Shown: positions 1 to 10,072 of the stretch, one piece after another | Layout of the letters: every line of letters begins with the position of its first letter | Numbering within the stretch: position 1 is the first letter of the stretch | Assembly: GCA_030686995.1 (NCBI GenBank) | Contig: CM060693.1 | Location: 120,679,228 to 120,743,227, forward strand | Source of the DNA: Artemisia argyi | Lineage: Eukaryota > Streptophyta > Magnoliopsida > Asterales > Asteraceae | Length of the DNA stretch: 64,000 nucleotides | Direction: 5' to 3' | Notes under the pieces: model-generated | Databases searched by the model: none | What the model was told of the DNA's origin: nothing | Seen by the model: only the letters and a program-made list of their open reading frames with translations | Position numbers and translations under genes: made by a program

Positions 1-195
1 TTGGATCACTTGGAAACAAAGACTTATGAAATATATGATCAAAGGATTTTAGATCTAGAGAAGAAGATTGGATCAGAAAGTTTATATTGCAAAAAGGTGA
101 GGAAAATGTGCAAAATGATCCAGTATTTAAAGGGCCAGATTTTACTGTTCGGGAGCGTGCCGGTCCCCTTAATTGTAGGCCGGTCCCCTAAATGA
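1..195 (+). pseudogene. Fragment of a coiled-coil Gag-like ORF
   Basis: An open frame enters from outside the window and stops at 195. About 40 residues are charged and heptad-like (rich in E, K, L, I), then the frame runs into a G/C-rich repeated stretch. SIRE-type Gag ORFs, such as the one at 52147-53268 here, also have a coiled coil after the zinc knuckle. I infer a Gag C-terminal fragment; no domain is complete enough to prove it, and the stop may be degenerate. Confidence 0.3.
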
Positions 196-231
196 TTAAG
201 GGGGCCGCCTAGTAAAATTAAGGGGGCCGCC
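160..231. repeat. Four-copy GGCCCCCTTAAT inverted word array
   Basis: The word occurs at about 160-174 and 180-193 in one orientation (CCGGTCCCCTTAATT type) and at 195-209 and 216-231 in the other (ATTAAGGGGGCCGCC). The two halves can pair as a long hairpin. It is far more GC-rich than its surroundings. Other elements in this window also carry a private dyad word; see the findings. Confidence 0.6.
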
Positions 232-590
232 CTCCTGAACGTTTGAAAAGATTCTCTGGATAAAATTTGCCCTTTTTGGTTGGAAATTTGAAATCATATT
301 TTTGTGGTTTAATAAAGCTTTACCAAAAATGATTTACAAATATATATAAAATGTTAAAATCATTTTATATAATGTTATGTATTAATATAAAATTTCCTTT
401 GATCATGTAATGCATAAGTTACTAAGTTTATGCATACCTTAAGTGATATAAGATGTAGAGGTAAATATTTGTCACCAAATACTTGTTTATGTCTTATTCT
501 TGACTTAATTTGATTTAAGTTTTGTGATTATCAAAACATAGGTTTATTGAGAAATATTAATAACATTCACAAACATTATTTATATCAACA

Positions 591-2757
591 ATAGGTTTGG
601 GAAAGGATCAAACCTCTAGCACATGGCGTAAGCACCTAGGATAAACTATCAAAGAGGTCTTTTAAAGGGTTATAACGTTAGGTGTAGGGATATGGAATAC
701 ACGGCTTTGTTGGATATATGCAATCTTTACTGGTGGCGAGTTAATAATCTTGGTTAATTACATGTACAATATGGCGTTGCTAAGCCAAGACTCGACTCAA
801 CTTAAGTTGATAAATCAAAAATAACAAAAACATAAAATAAACATAGAATGAAACGGGATGGTAGTCCGTATGTTTTTTTTTCTTTATTCATTTTTTTTTT
901 TTGCATACACTTTTACCCTACCATCCAAAATAATACATCATAGAGAATGAACATTCCCTTACACTTGAATTTTTACATACTTTACAATAAACTAATCTAA
1001 TGACTCGAATCAAGATAATCAAAACACTTGGAGTACTTTTAAGATTAATGCACATTTGGGGGTAATAATATGATGTTCTTCCCCGTTACTCCATAACACA
1101 AGTACTTTACCCATGAGTCCCAATCGTCCCAAAACAATATGTACAAGGATATGACTCGACTTAGCAACCATGTAATCAATTAGATAATTAACTAAGGGTT
1201 TAAACAAATAACAATAATGCACTAAAGATGAGTGCATACACGGAAGGCTAAGGCGATTTGGGTGTACATTTAAGTGGGGTGTAACAAATTCTTCCTTTAA
1301 GTAAGATGCTTAAAATTAGAAACGAAAAGATAGGCTCGGAGGGGTGTACTAGGGGTTTCGTGTACTAAAAATGAGTACAACGCTAAGGGTGTGGGAAAAA
1401 TTAATTGACTTAACTAGCCAAGTAATATGACTTAAGTGGTCAAGTAATTATGATACGGGTTTAACACAAGGGTGATCCTAATGCCTCTTATCATGTAGTA
1501 AATCCTACTACATGAATGTAGTCTCACTAGCGGTCTCGGGATGCATCACTAACGCAAGTTCTAGAATCTAAATGCTACCGGTACACTCATAAGCACTAAT
1601 AGTAAATGCTTTTCCTATCAAATCTAAAGGCGAACCTCACATATTTGGGTGGAAAATTTTTCTGAATGGTACGGTTTTGTGCTAGTCATACAATCTCCTA
1701 TCCATGAGACGCTCGCTAAGGTTAAAGTTTCACTCCTAAATGTTGTAAAAAATTTTTAATTTGGCGCTAAAATTACACTAACAAGTATTTCTAATAGTTT
1801 TATTACACACCTACCATCAAACAAACAAACTCAAGTGAAAGTGTATCCTATAAGGTATCATCATTTACCCTCCCCTTACACTTAGGATGAACATTGTCCC
1901 CAATGTTCAATTAAAGAATGTAAAAGTGAAATAGGTAAAAGAATGAAATCAAATACTCCCCTGATTCGCTCGGTGTTTATAGTGTGGTAACAAGGTTAGA
2001 TCTTCCTCCAAGAAAATGAACAATCAAAGCTTCCCTTCCAGAATATAAATCATCTTCTTGTCATACATAACCTGTTAAACCTGAGAAAACAAACAAGGCA
2101 AACTCGCGTAAAATCGGCGGCAATCTATATATACTAACAAATCCTAGAAAACAATGTAAGATATAATGCTTGTGGAATGAATGTTTGCAGATTTCCTGGA
2201 GTTTATAAAACTAAAGAATTAACAAAAACTTTAAGACTCCGTTAGAAAAACAAAACTAACAAAATTTCCAGAATTTTACACATGACGCCGTCAGGAATTA
2301 ATTCCTGACGCCGTCAGAAGTGACCTGCATAAATCTTTACGCTAAGTTTCCGGAAAATTTCTGGAAAAACTTATGTCCTACTTCCTGGAAAATCCTGCAA
2401 AACATCATTATGACTCGATACAAGCATTTGACTCTAATAAATACGAATATACATGTCCATGTAGTATTGTGGAGAATCATGATCGATTTTGTTTCTTAAA
2501 AACATATTTGGAGTTTCCCCTTACACTTATCTTTTGCGAAATACCTTTGGATGAAGTTAAGACTAAGCCAAACGACAAAATAAAGTATTTTCACCATTTT
2601 AGTTTTGAAACATGAGCTACCAACAATAAAAATAAAGCATGCATACGGAAACAAATAACAATCAAACAAATAAAAATCACACAAAGCATGGGTTGCCTCC
2701 CAAGAAGCGCTTTTCTTTATTTACGAGTCTTGTAGCTAGACTCAAGGTCATTGGTTA
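591..2757 (-). other. 3' noncoding region of the outer element
   Basis: There is no credible ORF here. Positions 591-667 and about 1690-2757 match 4853-4930 and 4930-5993 of the sister element; the roughly 1 kb between them (668-1690) is absent from the sister, so one copy has an internal deletion. The region holds three CCCTTACACTT tracts (956, 1873, 2518), which read as purine-rich AAGTGTAAGGG on the element strand, and a pair of TGACGCCGTCA words at 2283 and 2306 around a perfect TCAGGAATTAATTCCTGA palindrome. Confidence 0.65.
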
Positions 2758-3201
2758 TTACGTGATATGGGTGAGTTCCTCATTGAGGACATCTTTGGGA
2801 TCAAACTTAGGTTTCAACTTCCTATCGGTTTTTTTAGTACGGTATGACCTTTCAAACTTTTCTCCATCCGGATCATATAAAATCATCTTCATATGCCATG
2901 ATCCGTCACCTTCCTTAGGTGGCTTGTCCCATCTCCATTTACACTTATCCCCCTCTCTTTTCCACTTGTTCATCTCAATGTTAATAGGCATTATGCCTAA
3001 GAACTCAATCATTTTCCTAAAGACTAGGGGGTCCTCAAAAGGGTCAAGCTCTTCATCTCTAGCTATGAGTTGTTTCACCGAATGTGTTTTATCGATGAAA
3101 TCTTTTTCTAGATAGAATGGGCGTTGAGGTCCTATAAAGTTTCTTTCTATCCAAGGTCCATATCTAGATGGTCTCCTATTCATGTCTACCCAATGTGGTA
3201 T
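2758..3201 (-). pseudogene. C-terminal part of the outer element's protease polyprotein
   Basis: A long open frame on the minus strand ends in a stop at 2758. Its first residues come from the inserted LTR; from 3201 down it continues the ORF that is broken off at 13134 on the other side of the insertion. The protein is basic and rich in W, K and P with a WRWDKPP motif. Such tails follow the protease in Gag-protease elements of this kind (known from family resemblance only). No catalytic motif is seen in this part, and its role is unknown. Confidence 0.55.
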
Positions 3202-4583
3202 TGATGCGTAGGGATTGCACCAGGCTTTAACTCTCAAGGGATCTCGAGAAGCTTACAACCCCCACCAGGCAGTGTACCTGATCTATGTAGTATAGTATAA
3301 TGACAAGTACCGGGGGATTGATCGTTCAGCTAGGAATAGTGTCGCTAGGATTAGAAAACCTAAAGACTAGGTCTAGAGATGAGGGATGATTCTTTTTGTA
3401 TTTTTATATTTTTATTAAAGCAATTAAAAATCTCGGTTTTGAAGGAGTTGGGCGGAATTAGTTGCTAGTCAACTAACCCAATAACTAAGATGCAATCAAA
3501 ATAAAATACTAAAAATGAAAATAAACTATATTATACTAGTGGTGTGAGCAATATATGGGAGAATTGTGTTTACTTAGATTTCACTACTCCCTAGATATCT
3601 TTTACATGTTAATTACTTGTTACAGTTGCGTGGATGACGGATTGTATTCCTTAAGACCATTCATGGGGTGGCGTACTTACTTCCCCAATCCTATAAGCGC
3701 CTACTTCACTCCTATGTCGAGCCGGCTAAGAAGCTCCTAACATGGGATCATTAGAATTTGCTCATGCATTAAATACAACCAATAAAACCTAGTACACATC
3801 GGTTCATGTTTCCTAAGACGTTCAAGCATGTTACACAATGGAGATCTGCCAGTTTTCTTAAGCCTAACATTGAAATCATTCATCCATTACAACTATAAAC
3901 AAGTAATCAACATATAATTAACATCTAGGTTTCATTACATCTGAGCAAACACATGATAGATCTAGCCTAGCATGTTGAAATCAAGACAAGCATAAGATAT
4001 ATTCAAACAACACATAGACATATTGATTGAATTGAAAGAGGACTTATCTTAATTAAACATGAAATGAAAATACTTTAAAATACGACCTAGGGTTTCACAA
4101 GTTCGGCCCTAGTATTCTCCACACAAGTTCCTCCTAATGAATGAAAAATAGAAAAGTTTATATAGTTTTTCTGAGGTGACGGCGTCAAGAACAAATCTCT
4201 GATGCTGTCATCTCGCCGCCAAATAATTTCTCGGACTGCCTAGATCTGGGTTTGACGCCGTCATGTATACTCCTTATGCAGGCAGTCACCAAAAATACTC
4301 TTGACGCCTTCAGGTTTTCACTGGGTCGTCACGGATTTTACTCTGGACGCCGTCATGATTTTCTTCTTGACGCCGTCAGGTACTGTTCTCAGCATGGAAA
4401 ATTAAGTCTTTGCCGTTTTCTTCACTTGTATGCTCCAAAAACGTCCAAAATGCTTCCTTTTCCAGAATTCACTCCCAAATACCTAAAATCACAAAAGGAA
4501 CGATTTAGGGCAATATTTGATCAAATAAATTCAATTCCGGGCTTAAATGACCCCCTAAAAGTGGTTCATTTTTCGCCTCATCA
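3202..4583 (-). repeat. 3' LTR of the inner element (1382 bp)
   Basis: It aligns along its length with the LTRs at 11716 and 15417. It begins TGATGCGTAGGG and ends CGCCTCATCA on the plus strand. Just outside its upstream edge (4584-4600) lies a purine-rich tract on the minus strand, as expected before a 3' LTR, preceded by the GCTTGAGGACAAGCAAA wording common near the 3' end of Athila/Tat-like elements. Confidence 0.8.
4157..4378 (-). promoter_or_regulatory. LTR U3: TATA box with upstream TGACGCCGTCA array
   Basis: On the minus strand a TATATAAA box lies at 4157-4164. Directly upstream, 4176-4378 holds exact or near copies of TGACGCCGTCA (4176, 4252, 4346, 4367) and several half-sites. TGACG is the core bound by plant TGA-class bZIP factors; its use here is inference. 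Confidence 0.5.
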
Positions 4584-5993
4584 TATACCCTTACACTTGA
4601 GATTTGCTTGTCCTCAAGCAAATGCGCTTTTATTCTAATCAAAATACAAGTTAGGGGTCATTTAACACTAATATAAAAGTAATTACAACAAATAATCATT
4701 CCACTAAAGACCAAAGACAAGCACGGAGGTCATATACTAGCACCTCACAAATAGTGTTTATATACTCACATCTCTCGGGTGTAATAAAGTAATATCACAA
4801 TATGAAAACGGAAAACATCTCTCACTACCTGTCATAGCAAAATAGATTACCATAGGCTTGGGAAAGGATCAAACCTCTAGCACATGGCGTAAGCACCTAG
4901 GATAAACTATCAAAGAGGTCTTTTAAAGGATAAACTATCCATGAGACGCTCGCTAAGGTTAAAGTTTCACTCCTAAATGTTGTAAAAAAATTTAAATTTG
5001 GCGCTAAAATTACACTAACAAGTATTCCTCATAGTTTTATTACACAGATACCATCAAACAAACAAACTCAAGCGAAAGTGTATTTGTAAGGTATCATCAT
5101 TTTACCCTCCCCTTACACTTAGGATGAACATTGTCCCCAATGTTCAAGTAAAGAATGTAAAAGTGAAATAAGTAAAAAGAATGAAATCAAATACTCCCCT
5201 GATTCGCTCGGTATGGATAATAAGGTGGCCAGGTTAGATCTTCCTCCAAGAAAATGAACAATCAAAGCTTCCCTTCCAGAGTATAAATCATCTTCTTGTC
5301 ATACATAACCTGTAAAACCTGAGAAAACAGACAAGGCAACCTCGCGTAAAATCGGCGGCAATCTATATATGCTAACAAATCCTAGAAAACAAAATAAGAT
5401 ATAATGCTTGTGGAATGATGTTTGCAGATTCTCTGGAGATTATAAAACTAATAATTCAAAAAAAATTTTAAGACTCCGTTAGAAAAACAAAACTGGTAAA
5501 ATTTCCAGAATTTTACACATGACGCCGTCAAGAAGAAACTCATGACGCCGTCAGAAGTGACCTTCAGAAATTCTTATGTTAAGTTTCCGGAAAATTTCTG
5601 GAAAAACTTCGTCCTACTTCCTGGAAAATCCTGCAAAACATCATTATGAATCGATACAAGCATTTGACTCTAACAAATACGAATACACATGTTCACTTAA
5701 TATTGTGGAGAATCACGATCGGTTTTGTTTCTTAAAAACATTTTTGGGGTTTCCCCTTACACTTATCTTTTGCTAAAATACCTTTGGATGAAGTTAAGAC
5801 TAGGACAAACAACAAAATAAAGTATTTTCACTTTTTAGTTTGAAACATGATCTACCAACAATAAAAATAAAGCATGCATACGGAAACAAATAACAAACAA
5901 ACAAACAAAAAATCACACAAAACATGGGTTGCCTCCCAAGAAGCGCTTTTCTTTATTTACGAGTCTTGTAGCTAGACTCAAGGTCATGGGTTA
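4584..5993 (-). other. 3' noncoding region of the inner element
   Basis: No ORF is supported. From 4930 to 5993 it matches 1690-2757 of the outer element. Relative to the outer copy it lacks about 1 kb at 4930. It carries PPT-like CCCTTACACTT tracts at 4588, 5110 and 5754 and a pair of TGACGCCGTCA words at 5520 and 5543. Confidence 0.65.
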
Positions 5994-6369
5994 CTACGTG
6001 ACCTCATCGTTGCTTCCACTCTCTAGGTCATCTCCTATACCAGTTTTGTATTCCGGACCTAGTTGCAAGCATTCTTTGTAGAAACCAAGCATCCTATTCA
6101 TCACAGACTCTACTCCTCTACGTCTATCCTCATCATTCCTATAATAAGTCGCTTGTTTGTGTTCCTTTTCTATATTTGACAAGAGACGGTACTGCTCAAT
6201 CTTATAGGCATTTGGTAGGCAATCTCATCATTCTCCTCCTTGAACCTAACTATTCCTAAAGTCGGATCATAACTCATCTTAGTGGCCTCAACGAATGGTT
6301 TTCCGAAAACTACTTGGCTTAGGCAATCATCTATCACCGGACGAGTATCTTCTACTATCATAAAATCAT
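5994..6369 (-). pseudogene. Second half of the inner element's protease ORF
   Basis: Two overlapping frames (6170-6369, then 5994-6182) continue the protease-like ORF that breaks off at 9677 on the other side of the 6370-9676 insertion. The first part has the SQVVFGKPFVE and LGIVRF wording seen after the retropepsin core in gypsy-type Gag-protease ORFs. The second has basic residues and ends at 5994. A frameshift near 6175 separates the two. Split by an insertion and out of frame, it cannot be made as one protein. Confidence 0.65.
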
Positions 6370-6777
6370 TGTTAGCATTATAAGTATTGATCATTTATGT
6401 AATCAAAGAGAGATCTCAATGATCGTCCCTTAGGGGGAGATTGTTAGGATTAAAAGTGACGATCATTATTGAGTCAAATAGTTAGTTAAATATATCAATG
6501 TAATAGTTAGTAAATGCTAGTTTATTAAGTTTATGTGTATTATACATGCTTGTATAAAGTCTAAGGGCTAGTTATGTAATATGGTCAAAGATATGTGAAG
6601 CCCTAGACTACAAGTATAAATACACATGTAAGGCCTCATTTTGAGGTTGGTTCTCTTAGTAATATCAAGGTTATTATTTCACACACTAGGAGTTCCCTTC
6701 CACTCTCTTTCTCTCTACTTTCTCTCTCTAGATCTAGCCTAGATTCACAAGTGATAAGGTTGTTCTTCGGTCCTACA
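6370..6777 (+). repeat. Left LTR of the small element (408 bp)
   Basis: It matches 9269-9676 over its full length. It contains an internal second PPT-LTR junction (CTTAGGGGGAGATTGTTAGG, 6429-6448), so the first 72 bp are a duplicate of the PPT plus LTR start. A TATA-like AGTATAAATAC lies near 6617-6627. An inverted repeat AATGATCGTC/GACGATCATT flanks the inner junction. Confidence 0.85.
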
Positions 6778-6779
6778 AG

Positions 6780-6791
6780 TGGTATCAGAGC
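6780..6791 (+). other. Primer-binding site (tRNA-iMet)
   Basis: TGGTATCAGAGC two bases after the left LTR is the standard complement of the 3' end of plant initiator tRNA-Met, used by most copia elements. Confidence 0.85.
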
Positions 6792-8173
6792 TTCTCAAAC
6801 AAGTTTCTCAAACAAAACGAGCTTTATTTCAAAATGAAACACCGGTTTTCAGTCCTCGTTGGAATTCAACTTCTTTGTCTCGGATTGACACAACTTTCAA
6901 ATGGATTTCAAAATATGGTAAACCCGTTGGCGCCGTGCTTAAATGGGTTCCAAAAGTTGTTGTCTAATCCAAAAACATAATGACTTCTTAGTATTTCAGC
7001 TAAGGACTCGTTCTTCAAAGAAAGGAAAGTGCTCAAGTTTAAACAAAGGTTTTAAATATTTTTTCGAGCACTTATCCTAAAAACATGATGGCTTATGCAC
7101 ACATAACAGTGTATAACCCGTGATTTTCAACGAAAGGACTCTGTTGTACATTTATGTGCGACAATCCTGAAAGAAAAGAAGACTTCTCACCAAAAAAATC
7201 TTATCAAAGTCTTCTTAATTTTTGAGCAAAATTTTGAATAATGTATCTAAAGGTTTTCAAAACTTTTCATGGTGTAGCTCAAGATATTACTCCCTCAAAT
7301 TCTTAAAAGTTTTATTTAATCAAAATGTTCTATTTTTGAGGGGGAGTAATATAAAGTTGTTCCAAAAAGATCATGCTTAAAGGAAACAAATATGGAATTA
7401 ACAAACATCTGTTTCTCCCATAAGCTATCCAAAAAGAAAAGATTTTAATCAATTGGTATCAAAAATACCATGGATATGCTATTTTTGAGGGGGAGAAGAC
7501 GTGATTAAAATATGATCGTCTTGAATCTCAAAAGAGCTCGACTCAGAAATGACCCAAGAATTGACGAAACAACAAAAGTTAGTAATCGAAAAGACTTATT
7601 CTCGACGGGTAATAACATCAAGTTTGTTACTAGAGCTAGTTGTCACCTAAAAGCTGACAATGGAACTCTTTAACTAGCCACGTAAGCGTGTCTCGAAAAG
7701 GATTTGTCTTAGTAGAAATGTACCGTTTCAAGAAACTTTCTGTGGAAATGACCAGGCCGGGTAATAACTTCAAGCTAGTGTAACTAGTGATGTAAGCGTG
7801 TCTCGAATCGGTTGTGTTCATTGAAAGTGAATCAATTCAAAAGTGCAAACTCCTCACACATGTGCAAATTTCTTAAAAATCCATGAGCACATGTGAAGGG
7901 GGAGTCCTTCTAATGAAATGCAAAACTCTCGAAGTGTTAACAAAGTATGTTCTATTATCATAAACACTTTGAGAGATTTTCACAAATGGTTTGATGGCAA
8001 CAATAGGATAGTCATGAAGTTATAAGGTGATTAAGGTTAGGAAAAACCGTCCTATGATCCGCCAGAGCCGGAGGGATCTACCCAAGGGCAATTCCAATAG
8101 ATTAGAATTAGAAGTCCTTAGGTATGATTTGAAAAAAAGAGAAAAGAATGAAAGGAGAAAGAAGGGGTTGAAG

Positions 8174-8212
<39 letters not shown>

Positions 8213-9268
8213 CAAATGAAAGGGTGAAAAGAAATAGCCCTCCATATGTTCAACCTTAAGGCAGACACCGGGTTCAATTCATATGCTATTGGTTGTTACT
8301 AAGGTGACACCAGTATTGAAGATAAAGCCATCATGGACCCAGTGACGCATTGCACTTAACCTTCTAGCCACTCAAGTTCTCTTAAAAGAGCTTGTTTCAT
8401 TCTCACGGGGAACCGGTGTAATCTATCGACTTATCTCTTAGAGATGGTTGATATTGAAGCAGGAGACCCCTCCCTAGTCTCCGCATAGGAAACCAAATTA
8501 TGCACTTATCGAGTCTAGAGCCATGAGATTCATTAAAAATCTCTTAGGATACACTTCCTATGAATACACTTGTGTTCGCCAAAAAGGACACAAGTTGTAA
8601 GAGTCTTTATGAGATCTATGGATCTTGCCTTATCTATCATGATGGTTACTATGTTCCAAAATGGTCTACAGTTGTGGGGTGATCTCCAGCAACTCACCTG
8701 AATCATTGATGTACTTCGGTGGATCTAGTAAGCCCTTTCAGGGGTATCTGATTCAGGAACGGCCTTGGTAAGGGTTAGAAGGAGTCTTCACACTATGCTG
8801 TTGACGATCTCTAATTCCAAACCTGTAAGTACCGGATACTTTATTGCTAACTGTTTTATGCAGGTACTCATGAATGTTCCTTGAAGAAAGACCGTTACCA
8901 TCACTCAAAGATCCACATGCTCATACCCTGGAAAGCTCTCTTCAAAGATCTAAGCAAAGCAAAGTTCAGAATGTTTCTAAGTCAAAGTTAAAGAATCTAC
9001 AAACTTAAGAAACAATGATTAAAGTCAAAGAAAAGAGAGCTTCACAAAGATTCAATGTCAATCAAAGTATGAGCATGTTGGAAAAGACGTAAAGACAACA
9101 GAGTAAAGATATTGTCCAAAGGCAAGAAAGATCACAAAGCATGATTGGAACAAAGGAACTAACAAAACTATTACACAACAAGACTCAACGTTCAAAGAGA
9201 ACAAGCTTCAAAGATTAAAGATCAAGGTCACAAAAGAGAGATCTCAATGATCACCCTTAGGGGGAGAT
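6792..9268 (+). other. Noncoding interior of the small LTR element
   Basis: No ORF longer than about 60 codons looks real. It has two near-identical tracts TTTTTGAGGGGGAG (about 7333 and 7483), which resemble the spacer or PPT wording between the ORFs of SIRE-like copia elements, and a further GAAGGGGGAG near 7897. A run of about 33 A lies at 8179-8211. The final PPT is at 9253-9268. It is best called a large retrotransposon derivative. Confidence 0.6.
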
Positions 9269-9676
9269 TGTTAGCATTAGAAGTGTTGATCATTTATGTA
9301 ATCAAAGAGAGATCTCAATGATCGTCCCTTAGGGGGAGATTGTTAGGATTAAAAGTGACGATCATTATTGAGTCAAATAGTTAGTTAAATATATCAATGT
9401 AATAGTTAGTAAATGCTAGTTTATTAAGTTTATGTGTATTATTCATGCTTGTATATAGTCTAAGGGCTAGTTACGTAATATGGTCAAAGATATGTGAAGC
9501 CCTAGACTACAAGTATAAATACACATGTAAGGCCTCATTTTGAGGTTGGTTCTCTTAGTAATATCAAGGTTATTATTTCACACACTAGGAGTTCCCTTCC
9601 ACTCTCTCTCTACTTACTTTCTCATTCTAGATCTAGCCTAGATTCACAAGTGATAAGGTTGTTCTTCGGTCCTACA
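9269..9676 (+). repeat. Right LTR of the small element (408 bp)
   Basis: It is a copy of 6370-6777 with the same TGTTAG...CTACA ends. It is preceded by the PPT at 9253-9268 and contains the internal duplicate junction at about 9325-9345, so two PPT-TGTTAG junctions stand 72 bp apart. Confidence 0.85.
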
Positions 9677-10072
9677 ATCGATCTCATAAGTGAAATTACC
9701 TATAATCACACACAATCCATTCACTCTTCCTACAAAATTACTTATCAAATTCTTATTGGGCATCATCCTATAACCAAGTTGTTTCTTCATTACCCAATTA
9801 TAATAAGTCCTAGTCATGATGTTTATTGGAGATCTAGGATCGATATAAGCTTTACATATATGCACATGCCTGATGTTGCATGGTATGTTGATGTTAGAGG
9901 GGTCTCCCATTTTGATAAGGGGTGTGCCAAGGATATATGGTATCTCGGGGCCATCGAATAAATCCTTATGATATTCCTGTTCTTCCTTGGTGGGCAACTT
10001 ATCAAAGTACTCTTCTACAGTCTCTACTTCCTCTAACTTCTCCCTTATTAACCTCAACTTACCTAATTTCAT
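9677..10072 (-). pseudogene. First half of the inner element's protease ORF
   Basis: The minus-strand frame starts with a Met overlapping the end of gag in another frame. A retropepsin-like core shows as YIDPRSPINIM, where active proteases have D-S/T-G, so the catalytic triplet reads D-P-R and is probably dead or highly diverged. Later GRVNGLCVIIGNFTYEI is in the flap and C-terminal region. The frame is cut at 9677 by the small LTR element and resumes at 6369. This protease type differs from that of the outer element (13303-13728). Confidence 0.6.

Larger units (their letters stand above)
1..590. mobile_element. 3' end of an unclassified LTR element
   Basis: The sequence up to 590 has no counterpart in the sister gypsy-type element, whereas homology to that sister starts at 591 (compare 4853 onward). 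The left piece ends in CAACA at 590, as expected for an LTR edge, and read on the minus strand it starts TGTTGATATAAATAATG, like many copia LTRs. I infer an LTR element that inserted into the outer gypsy-type element, or a recombination junction that removed its 3' LTR. The 5' part lies outside the window. Confidence 0.45.
6370..9676 (+). mobile_element. Small non-autonomous LTR element inserted in the inner protease ORF
   Basis: It has two 408-bp LTRs (6370-6777 and 9269-9676) starting TGTTAG and ending CCTACA, a primer-binding site TGGTATCAGAGC (initiator tRNA-Met) at 6780-6791 and a polypurine tract CTTAGGGGGAGA before the right LTR. The flanking pentamers ATCAT (6365-6369) and ATCGA (9677-9681) agree at only three of five positions. 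The interrupted protease frame joins across it, which supports the boundaries. The 2.5-kb interior codes for no recognisable Gag or Pol, so it must have used proteins from another copia element. The LTRs differ at roughly a dozen positions by eye, so it is fairly recent. Confidence 0.85.

Noticed and set aside
2639..3115. Plus-strand ORF of 158 codons
   Set aside because: It is the antisense of the outer element's protease tail (2758-3201) and has no motif of its own.
8179..8211. Poly-A run as a LINE or processed-gene tail
   Set aside because: No target duplication or coding remnant lies beside it; it is internal to the small LTR element.
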